Below, piece by piece: positions 54,655 to 64,000 of a stretch of 64,000 bases of DNA. The notes under the pieces were generated by a model, which was given only the letters and a program-made list of their open reading frames with translations, ran no database searches and had not been told where the DNA came from. The number at the start of each line of letters is the position of its first letter. Position 1 is the stretch's first letter. Position numbers and translations under genes: made by a program. The stretch is taken from positions 27,368,160 to 27,432,159 of the forward strand of contig NC_090173.1 in the NCBI RefSeq assembly GCF_024679245.1, in the 5' to 3' direction. The stretch is from Pseudorasbora parva (taxonomy: Eukaryota > Chordata > Actinopteri > Cypriniformes > Gobionidae).

Positions 54655-54868
54655 GCGGTTTAAAGTAATCCAGGATTAGGCCTTAGTTCAATTAGGGTAT
54701 TTAAGTATAGCTTTTATAAACGTGCCTTGAAAACGTTACAGGTGTACTTGAAACAAAACAATGGCACTGACATATTTTAAGATATGTCTGTGCAAGGTTC
54801 TTTAAGTTAAAACAGCTCAAACATGTACTTTAGTCTGGGACTAGCTTGAGCCTAGTCTGTGGATCCAA
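54655..54868. mobile_element. Probable MITE
   Basis: Imperfect mirrored ends: TAATCCAGGATTAGGCCTTA near 54665 and TAGTCTGGGACTAGCTTGAG near 54832. No target duplication resolved. Confidence 0.45.
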
Positions 54869-55499
54869 AGGGTAAGGGACCGTTTCCTTAGATTAAAATT
54901 AGTGAACAGTAATGATGTAGCAATGGTGAAGAAATGAACAGGACAAGGCTTCCCATCTAGACATGAGCACCCATCACTAAGTATCTGTCTGTCTAGCAGC
55001 TGGATTCCTTCCTGCCATGACAACCAGTTTACCGGAGATGAGTCAAAAGAGAAGGCTTGTCTGTTTTTTTGTCTTTTTTTCTGTACCACTCACCTGCCTT
55101 GGCTGTGAGAACTATTCTTCTCCGGAGGAAGCTATGTTGGAAGCAAGTGCTTATTTTCCTAACATTCAGAGTACATAATTAATACTGACTGAATTTGTCT
55201 CTTGAGTCTGCAGCAGGCTTAACTTGTAAATCAAATTGAGGTTGGTATTTATGATTTACTGCATGGGGAAACAACAGCAGGTCAGCATCTACATTTCTTT
55301 TTGGAAACTGAATATTTTGAGGCTAAAGTTTTGAAACCAAATCATTTGAAGAGGTTTCAGCTCTGCATTACTAAAAATGTACAAAGTCGCTGACTTATAA
55401 TGCAACAAAACAGCCAGTATGTATTAAAAATGCTGCCACCATTTCTTCCTTCTGGGCATCTATAATAACTTTTCTATCAAGTATAGAAGCTGTAATATC

Positions 55500-55830
55500 A
55501 CATGTGCATTCGCTGCTGAAGACAGTAATCAGGCCCAGGCCATTGCCCCTGCTGGCTAAGGGCTTCTGTGATGACTAGATGTGGGGTGTTCAGGCCCATT
55601 TGGTCGTGCGTCTCTGTGTGACGGGACCTTCTCTGTGGGCTGATGGGGTATTGCGTTGAATCTCACAGATGCCACTGCTGTAATGAGCACCAGCCTACAG
55701 TATATGGTTATTCTTTTGGCTGGGCTCCTCTTCAATGCCTTGATGGTTTTTCACAATGCCCTGCTGATGCAGAAGTGAACAGTCTGCCCAAAACACGTCA
55801 GTCACCATTTAACACCCATAATTACATCAT
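55500..55830. promoter_or_regulatory. Candidate conserved non-coding element 1
   Basis: Compositionally complex, GC-balanced, non-repetitive stretch amid AT-rich DNA, including CAGTAATCAGGCCCAGGCCA. The open frame at 55643-55843 lacks coding signs. Conservation is inferred from texture only. Confidence 0.3.
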
Positions 55831-57929
55831 TAATCAAACTTAATGCTCTGATTAAAGTGACATTTCCCTGATTCATATCCTGCGTGCATATATTAGATGT
55901 AATGCTTAAAAAAAACATGGTTTTTATAGTTCACTTCATAACCAGAGGACCTGATTCATTAGAGTCTGTTGCTTAAGTAAATGATTACATGAATTAAAAA
56001 TGTAGATTATGCCATTAACAGAGAATAAAGCCTTCATATGTTTTAGGGAAGTCATTTGCCTGTCCGCCTTAATGAAATGCATAGCAGTTTACATTCTGCC
56101 TGCAAGTAAATAAAAAACTCAGTTCATTTGCAAGCATGCATATTTCTTTCACATGTGGGCAAATTTTCTTTTTATTTGAAAAATTCAGATTACAAATATA
56201 CAATCAATTATTTTAATGATCAATAAATTAAAAGTTTTTTATTTAATTAATCTTAGCTCGTCCATTGACTTTTCAAATAATTCAAAAAAATACATTAAAA
56301 ACATTAAAAAAGAAACAAGATGTATAAAAAGCATATATACAAATATATAAAATAAAATAAAAATATAAAAGGTTATGCTTTTAAAATAGTTTATTGTCAT
56401 ATATGGTATGGCACAATAATACCAAGTAATCTTTTAAGACTAAATTATTATAATCATTATAATTCTATTAGTAGTGCCTCATTTTATGCGCCTTCTGAAG
56501 TTTCCAGCCTATAATCACTGGCCAAATGTCATATAACTATAGGGTGGATGGCTGTTGAATGGATGGTAAAATAGCTCATTTGCAGAGTAGGAGATGCAAC
56601 TGCGCCTTTCAAATGACTTAGTAACATATCATCTTAAACTGTATGTGTTACTAAGCTGAGCTGGATGATGACATCACTGTTTTCTTTTAAATTAAGTCAA
56701 TTAATAACTAATGATTTTTACAATGGTAATAAATCAACACTGAATTTACTTAGAACAATGATACTATTTTCTTCTAGAGCTGCTGTGGAGCCAAAACAAT
56801 CTTTGTTGCATTATTTTCCCTGTAAAGCTTCTTTTGAATTGTAAAAAGTGCTATATAAATAAAAGTGACGACTCGATTGACTACTGCAGTATAGAACGGA
56901 AATGATAGAAGTACTCAATGCACTCAAGGATATTTTCAAGGAAAACTCAGACAAAGGAGAAGATTGTAGCAGACAGAGTCTGCTGACAATGACAACACAA
57001 CTAGTAATTAAAACGATGCAACAGAGAGGAAGAAACAGAAAGTGGTTGACAGCCTGGGGCTTGAGCACAAACAGATGCTGTAAATAGATGGCTCCGCTAT
57101 AGTGCTCACTCCATCTCAGACTTCCTAATAGGTGCTTTCAGCAACAGTGAAGAACTGACCAAGAAATGTTATCAAAACTATCAGGGAAACTGGCTTGAAC
57201 TGTGTTGCAGTTCTCCTTTCTCCATTGTAGAACCTGAGCATGTATCGCTATTTACTGTGTCCTAAAATGGGAGACGAGGTTTTGGAAGGCCACCATCTGG
57301 TGGATGCAGCTTTTTTCCACAATTCATAATTTTTGCAATGTTGCAATGAAACGAAAGTAGCAACAGACCCCCCAATATTGTGATAAACATGCGATTTTAG
57401 TCGATTATATTGTAGTAAAATGTAGTGTGGGACTTGATTCTATTGGTTGTTGATTGGAGGAAGGCAGATATGAATGTGATCTTGTAAGTCGGTTGAAAGA
57501 AAGTGGCTGGGTTTATATGAAAAAATATTCCAAATTTACATCCTCAAAAACATACATGGAAGTATTCACGAATAAGATCAACAGCAGAAAAATATTATAA
57601 TTTTTCTACGAATTATAAAATGTATTTTCATTCCAGACAATGCACAAACTTTAAAGTTGTTTATTCAATGTTGTTCCAAACCCGAATGACCGAATGAAAA
57701 GGTCTTTTTTATGGTTCTCAGGTTCTGTTTTCTACAGATCTGTTCACAGTGTTATAATCTTCCTATTAATATGGAATAACTTTCATGTAGGCCTACATAA
57801 TTCAGTATTTCTGCATATAGTGTTCCACTGACGAAAAACAAAAATTATATGAGTTTAAATCATGAATTTTCATTCTAGGTCATGTGAAGGTTTAGTCAGT
57901 CACTGTTTTTTCTTTATACCATTTAGCAT

Positions 57930-58360
57930 AGTAGTAGTGGCCTATCTCAGAGCGTGATGAGAGCAGGCGTCCTGTAGAGACCAAGCAGAGTACAGAAGGC
58001 CGGCCCTCCTGCCTGTCAGAGAACCATTGTCGGCATTAGCTGAAATGGCCGGTTTGGCCGGGCCAAGCACGGAACTGATGAGTCAATTAGCACAATGGCA
58101 GTGGAAGGGCAGCCGACCCTCCTGTTCATCTCAGAGAGGTTGAAAACAAACCAGGAGCTAATCATCATCATTTATGAATGAATCCAGATGAGGTGACATT
58201 TTGTATGATGCTGGAGGTAAGAATGAATGAGCGCTAGCTGGGCTGAGCTGTGAGGAGAGCTGTTTACAGAGGCAGAAGGCCCGTCTGGACCCAAGGTGAT
58301 GTTCAGGACGTGGGCAGACTGCGAGGGCTGAACAGAGTGTGCTCTGTGGACTTCAGAAAA
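57930..58360. promoter_or_regulatory. Candidate conserved non-coding element 2
   Basis: Complex sequence with homeodomain-like ATTA cores and motifs such as GATGAGTCAATTAGCACAAT and GAGCTAATCATCATCA; no frame, no repeat signature. Confidence 0.35.
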
Positions 58361-58637
58361 CGCTGGTAAGGACTTGTTTTTCTAAGAGAGGCGTGTGAGT
58401 AAACAACCTCTTGCCATCGAACACTCAAACACTTTGACAGTTTGTTTCAAATGAATTTTTGTCTTGAAGGTATTTGTGGTCCATAGTTGTGAAAAACAGG
58501 CTTCAAGGGACTGAGAACAAGAGGATTCTGTTTCATGAGTTGGGCAGCATTAAACTCCCTTCATCTCTTAGACTCTGATCAAGCTCTCCCTAAATCAAAC
58601 ATTATCCACTGAAAAATGGCTGAATCACTCTTTTAAA

Positions 58638-58906
58638 GGGATAGTTCTGATAGTTCAAAACTCTGTCATGAAGATTGACTCTCCAAACCCATATGACGTT
58701 CTTTATTTAGCAGGACACAAAACCATTTTGAAGAACATTAGACAAACAGGATTGGACGATTTACTCATTCTACAGACAAAAACAAATAAGATTTCTTATT
58801 TTATTTTTTAGAATATCTTTTGTTTTTCAAGAAGTTTTACAGATTTGTAACAGCATGAAGGTGAGTAAATCATGACAAAATGCTATTTTTGAGAGAGAAC
58901 TATCCC
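58638..58906. mobile_element. Degraded MITE with GGGATAGTTC ends
   Basis: Ends GGGATAGTTC and GAACTATCCC, with the internal motif GGTGAGTAAATCATGACA; same family as 36701-36975. Confidence 0.7.
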
Positions 58907-59089
58907 TTTACAAATCCTTCAAAACTTGTCATTGGTAATGTTAAATGCTAGCAAACAAGGTAGTTCAACTTCAATTAGCCTAATAAGCGATTAAAAAACT
59001 CTTATCTTTTTTCAGTGCCCTTATTTGACAAATACGGTTTCGCTACGATATCTAACAGCAATAAATATATGTAAGATACTGATTAACTA

Positions 59090-59420
59090 AACACAGACCC
59101 CTTGGTTTGATCCATGCTGTGAGGCAGTTTTTTTTTGCCTTTCATGGCGTCTATCCAAAGAAAGCAGTTCTTTAGATGAGCGCTTGGGGGCAGTAGCGGC
59201 TTTCCTGACATTAACAGCAGTGACACAAGGCCAGCTCGTGTATCAGTGCTCTCTAGCCATGTTTGAAAGGCTTAAAACCCCAATTAAGATTGGTCTGGCT
59301 GATAACAGAATTAGCTTTGTAATGTCGGAATGTGCCAAAGTGAGTCTTGAAAGTGTTGATCTAATGCTTTCGTTATCAAACCATCTGCTGCAGATTCCAA
59401 TGAATAAATAAATAATGATT
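59090..59420. promoter_or_regulatory. Candidate conserved non-coding element 3
   Basis: Non-repetitive block including GCTGATAACAGAATTAGCTT and AATGAATAAATAAATAATGA (GATA- and homeodomain-like sites). A 75-codon open frame (59184-59411) has no domain I know; I favour regulatory sequence over a gene. Confidence 0.35.
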
Positions 59421-60056
59421 AAAATGTCAATCAGGTGCCCAGATATCTATTTAAGTGCTTATGCTGGGAAACGGCATTCTGTAGCCTACTGCTTTAGGAT
59501 AATGTATGGCTGAGGGTGGGGTGGGGGGAATAGCTGCTTTTAACTTTCTATAGGCTACATTTTCTGAACAATTATTGCTGCGAAGTAGGCTAGTCCGGGT
59601 ACCACCCTAAAATGTAATTTGCTACTTCCATTTCACCCCCAAACTGTTGCCATTGTTTATCAACATTGTTTATGTATTAATGTTGAATATTATATTAAAG
59701 TTATTGCAAAACACAGGCAAGTAAGAATAAAAAGGCCACAAATTTGCTGTTCGAAATCCTGCCGTGTCACAGAGCTCCGTGATATTCCATTATAATTTTG
59801 TCTTACATCGTTGTTAATGGATTTACATAATGACTTCACCCTAGGATGGAAGAGTGTGTATAGCCATTCTTCAATATTTTTCTTTCTGTGTGAAGTTTGT
59901 TCTTATGGAGAGAAATATATTGTCCTTCTGTTTTAGGCTACTCCGTTTTTACAGCAAAACACATCGACGGCACTTTTTTAATTCTTGAAATTAACTTTTT
60001 GAATAGGTGATTAGATTCACTGTTTTGCACTGCCTCTTGAACTTGAGAACACGACG

Positions 60057-60688
60057 CATCTGGGGCCAGTTGCAAATTAGCCAATATATGTTAAGACTGT
60101 GTCTTAAGAACTTTTTGACGAACTAGCAGTTAGTTAAGAGGTAGGCTAATCATGGTTACTGCACTTTTTCAGTTCAAATGAGACCAATGTACCTTTCTAT
60201 GTAATTTACTTTAAAAAAATTGTCTTGGAAAAAAATAAATTAATTAATGACTTTTAAAGTAAGTGTATGTAAGATTGTGGCCAAAACTGGTACTGCAATA
60301 ACTATCACCTCTCCCTCTCCCCCCTGACTCGAGGTTGCCTGCAGGATCAGCAGGAACGTTTGTAGATCTTCAGCTGTGGTAACTAGAGCAGAGCTGGCAA
60401 CCTGGATGCCCAAACACTACTGACTTCGTGATTGGTCGATAGGTGGAGGGTGGAGCTTCAGGCCAAAACACAACACATCAACATCAACATCAGTTGAGGG
60501 CTGCAACAACAACTTTTAAATGACAATATCCTGGCCGGACTTGTTGTCAGTGACATGAGTATTTGAAATGAACATGATTTCTTAATGTCTAGAGACATAT
60601 CAGGGCCATTTTATGATTCATTGAAATACATTTCTTACATACAGTTCCTTTAAGACCTAAGTAGTTTATGCAACTAGCCCCTGATGTC
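60057..60688. mobile_element. MITE-like element with a nested TTAA element
   Basis: Outer ends CATCTGGGGCCAGTTGCA and TGCAACTAGCCCCTGATG are inverted. Interrupted by 60258-60649. Confidence 0.6.
60258..60649. mobile_element. TTAA-target MITE
   Basis: 392 bp; ends AGTAAGTGTATGTAAGA and TCTTACATACAGTTCCT; TTAA at 60254-60257 and 60650-60653. Confidence 0.8.
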
Positions 60689-60771
60689 ATTCATATAGAA
60701 CGCTCACATAAAAGTATGGCAAAATAGCCAGCTTGGTGAGTATCATAGTAAATAACAGTCGGTTAATAGCC

Positions 60772-60994
60772 TACACTGTAAAAAATTATATGTTCAATAA
60801 GTTATGACAACATATGTTTTTACATTGTTTTAACTCATCAAAATAAGTTAAGAAATGTTAAACTTTTTATTAGTTATATAAGATGTAACAATTTTTTTTA
60901 AGTCAGTTTAACATAATTTAAGTTGAAATAACTTAAACATCCAAGTCGATTGTACTGCAAAAGTTCAAAATTTGCCCTTTTTTTTTACAGTGTA
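60772..60994. mobile_element. MITE with TACACTGTAAAAAA ends
   Basis: 223 bp; inverted ends TACACTGTAAAAAA and TTTTTTTACAGTGTA; interior rich in AACTTAA-type repeats in both senses. Confidence 0.75.
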
Positions 60995-61436
60995 CTCGCT
61001 GCCATCTGTGTTAGTAAAGTTAATCGCAGATAAAAAGGGGCAAAAAATTCATTCACTGACATTGACCAAATAACTTTTGTAGATTTAACAATGATTAATC
61101 TATATTTAATTTACAGTGAATATTATGCAATGTTTTTTTTTGTTTGATTATTCCGTTTCGGTACCTGAAAAACTTTAAGCACCTAATTATTTGCACTGTT
61201 CTTATTTTAGTACTGTCTGTTCACTTGTATTTAATATTCTTTTATATTAGTTAGACTTGCAGTTTTTGTAGTGGCATAAGTCGGAATCGAAAATTGTTAA
61301 ATTGTAACTACAATTTTTATAAGCATACAATGCCATGTGTCAAAACAATGAACCAAATATGAAAAATATATTTATCTGCATAATATATATCTTTAATTGA
61401 AGTAAAAAACATCATGAAATGTTTTATTCAAAACAT

Positions 61437-62200
61437 GTTAGCCACAATTATTGACACCCCTAGAAATTTTTAGGAGTAAAATATCTGAAGTATATTTACA
61501 TTTTGTTGTTTTTTAGTACATCAGGGTGACTAGGAACATGAACTTTTACTTTGTAGCTATTACTCCTATTTTTTATAGCTAGAAAAAAAGGCCAAAAAAT
61601 GTATCACAATGAGTAAAACTAAAGAATATAGCCTAGTTCTTATGTGCAGCAAAAGATTGTTGAGCTTCAAAAAGTAGAAAGTGTCTTTAAGAAAATAGCC
61701 AAAGAACTAAAATTAAAAGGGTTTTCTTAAGCGGTTTCACCTGTGAAAATTTGCAGAACAACGGTAGGCCACAGCACCATAAATTACTGGATTTGTTTTT
61801 GCAAAAGAACTATTAAAGAACCAGAATCATCACAAGAAGCAGATTAGCAAAACAGGAATGCTGCTATTCTAATGCCCCAAATAACTGTATTATGTTAAAG
61901 AAAAAGATATGCGAGACACAAATCTAACACAGCTATCTGATTAAGTCTAATGTTCCATGTCACTGTTTTAAGGTCCACATGCTGTAAGAATCCCAAAAGA
62001 CAAAAACAACTAAACAAATGTGTCAATATACGCTCAAGGTGTTAGTACTACGATAAATCTTGATAAAATAACCGTCATGTCTGTACTGATATCTCAGTTG
62101 GTCAGACACTCCTCTTTTCTAAATAGGTAAATTGGTTAGGATGTCGTGAACCTGGAGACTGTAGTGTACACTGAACATTTGTAAGGGGTGCTGTAAATGA
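61437..62200 (+). mobile_element. Degraded Tc1-like transposon remnant
   Basis: Begins AGCCACAATTATTGACACCC, then AGTACATCAGGGTGACTAGG (shared with 43300-43492), followed by decayed N-terminal transposase traces (QQKIVEL, KKIAKELK). Right end not found. Confidence 0.6.
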
Positions 62201-62339
62201 TTAGTTTTCATAAACGGCTGTTGAGAAAATCATTATACAAAAATTTGGACTACAGATTGTGACTGACCAAGGAATGCATTTTTTTCATTCTTTTATTTAG
62301 TAATATATTTCCTCTTACTTGATAACTACACAATTCTGT

Positions 62340-62960
62340 CTCATTTAAAGGTCTCCTCCAGAGTAGCCAAATTCACTGTACATAATTGTCCTGCTTGCAT
62401 GAGTGAGAGCTGAATGATTGAAGGGAAGATTGTGTTCACGCAGTGTCAGATGTATCTCCTGGGGGCTGTTTGTGTATTTGTGTATACTCTCCCAGGCAGC
62501 TGCTCTGACTTCACTTTCCCTATCTGTGCCCCTGTGTTCAGACAGTAGAACGACTCTTTCTGTTTTGTACAGCCAATACACTGGAGATCACGTTTCACTA
62601 ATTCCGTCTAAGGCCCAAGTAATTAATGTAATCTAAACCCACGCTGCCAAAGGAGAGGAGTCTGTAAATATTATCGCTGCATGGGAAAAAAGGACGTAGG
62701 TTTGTGTGTGTATAGGCCATAGCCAGCCTGTTTTTCATTGGTGAGTTTTGTATTGACTTGATTAGTTACTAATTAAAAAGTTGACTGGCTGGCTGGGCCG
62801 AGGGAGATGACTTCATTAGCAGGGTCTCAGAGAGTGTAATTTTCCCTGTTCATTCACACATCTCCTTGGCAGCAGGGAAAACAGGAGAAAGATGGCTCTC
62901 TTCAACAGGATCAACCAAGGGCACACTGAAAGAGCAGCCTAAATGATCAGTCAGGGATGA
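62340..62960. promoter_or_regulatory. Candidate conserved non-coding element 4
   Basis: Two complex blocks (about 62370-62700 and 62755-62925), containing for example GTAATTAATGTAATCTAAAC and GATGACTTCATTAGCAGGGT. Both strands have short open frames at 62345-62636 without known domains. Called on texture alone. Confidence 0.35.
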
Positions 62961-63177
62961 TTTATTTGGTCTAAGCTACTAGAATATTGTTCTTATTTTC
63001 AGAAAAATGTGATTGGTTCGTGCTTGGTCGTTACAATCAAAAATCTTTTGTGCAGTTTGTAGTAGTTATTTTGCAAATGATTGGGTGTTCTGGATGGTTA
63101 CTTACCAAGTCTAAAGACTAAAGAGCCCACCTTTAAGTCCAGATACGGCTCAGGTCCATCTTTTATCTTGGTCCATC

Positions 63178-63602
63178 TTACCTAAAGGATTATTAGGAAC
63201 ACCATACTAATACTGTGTTTGACCCCCTTTCACCTTCAGAACTGCCTTAATTCTACATGGCATTGATCCAACAAGGTGCTGAAAGCATTCTTTAGAAATG
63301 TTGGCCCATATTGATAGGATAGCATCTTGCAATTGATAGAGATTTGTGGGATGCACATCCAGAGCATGAAGCTCCCGTTCCACCGCATCCCAAAGATGCT
63401 CTATTGGGTTGAGATCTGGTGACTGTGGGGGCCATTTTAGTACAGTGAACTCATTGTCATGTTCAAGAAAACAATTTGAAATGATTCAAGCTTGCTGGAA
63501 TGCTGGAAGTAGCTATCAGAGGATGGGTACATGGTGGTCTTTAAGGGATGGACATGGTCAGAAACAATGCTCAGGTAGGCTGTGGCATTTAAACAATTTC
63601 AA
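63178..63602 (-). mobile_element. Tc1-like transposon fragment, same family as 7191-8080
   Basis: Starts TTACCTAAAGGATTATTAGG and continues as the complement of the last 420 bp or so of the element at 7191-8080, including the DDE Glu block, then stops in the middle of the transposase near 63602. Truncated. Confidence 0.88.
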
Positions 63603-64000
63603 ATAACAATAACAATCTTACATGCAGTAGTAGAGTTTTAGAATTTCTTAAGGAGTTTAAATACATATCAAACTCTATCTTAAAAAGAAAAAAGATGGAT
63701 TTTTCTTCGATAATTTACATTTGTGAATATAAAATTTAGCAAGACAAAGTAGTAAATTAAGTACATATTTACAATGAGAAGTAAGTCACCCTCTATTTTT
63801 GGCTTATGTTTTGACCTTTTAACAAAGTTTGAAAAGTCAAACTGAAAATTTTTTGCAATACACAGTCCCAAACAAATGATTAATTATCTCTTCAAGCTGA
63901 TGACAAAAGGAGTACAATGGGAAATACTATTATTAAATTTATCAAGTTTATAATTGCAATTGTGAATAGTTTTAATACAGACTTCAACAACTGTAATAGA
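63603..64000. other. Intergenic, no gene seen
   Basis: AT-rich, no repeat or frame that I can support. Confidence 0.5.

Larger units (their letters stand above)
52433..55480. other. Intergenic, no gene seen
   Basis: Apart from the microsatellite at 53241-53314 and the probable MITE at 54655-54868, no coding or RNA gene could be supported. 54900-55130 is GC-richer and might be regulatory. Confidence 0.45.

Noticed and set aside
59184..59411. 75-codon plus-strand frame that could be a small gene
   Set aside because: No recognised domain, no plausible splice sites or promoter; texture suggests non-coding regulatory sequence.

Overview
The window looks like teleost nuclear DNA, most likely from a cyprinid (zebrafish, carp or goldfish type). 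The evidence is intron-rich vertebrate genes, AT-rich introns and intergenic DNA, and a dense load of Tc1/mariner, hAT, TTAA-target and LINE elements of kinds common in these fishes. Splice sites were placed by hand. The three complete multi-exon gene models with known families close exactly in frame: 619, 393 and 130 codons before the stop.

Layout. 1-1322 (+): last four coding exons of an ArfGAP with dual PH domains (adap2-like). 2756-25748 (+): complete rhot1 (Miro1), 19 constitutive exons plus two in-frame cassette exons just before the membrane anchor. Its introns hold most of the mobile DNA, including nested hAT elements (8155-11066) and a Tc1 element broken by two later insertions (20272-22824). 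27204-30734 (+): an unnamed PH-domain protein with YDxP motifs. 31735-34710: antisense LINE remnant, then a decayed SAMD9-like pseudogene. 36131-40924 (-): homolog of human C17orf75 (Njmu-R1), with a likely minor-spliceosome (U12, AT-AC) intron invaded by a MITE. 42267-42800 (+): an intronless CYTH-domain gene. About 44095-52432 (+): rps15a, with introns swollen by transposons. 52433-64000: no gene seen; scattered repeats and several stretches that read like conserved non-coding elements.

ADAP2, RHOT1 and C17orf75 lie together on human 17q11.2, so the left two thirds is conserved synteny. RPS15A lies on human 16p, so an evolutionary junction falls between the C17orf75 homolog and rps15a. The genes do not form a pathway. 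Miro1 and the ADAP, PH and C17orf75 proteins share only a general link to small GTPases, membranes and trafficking. I found no prokaryotic system, CRISPR array, rRNA or convincing tRNA. The most notable items are the U12 intron with its adjacent MITE, the two Miro1 cassette exons, the nested transposons with readable target-site duplications, and a near-perfect transposon hairpin at 50219-50336.
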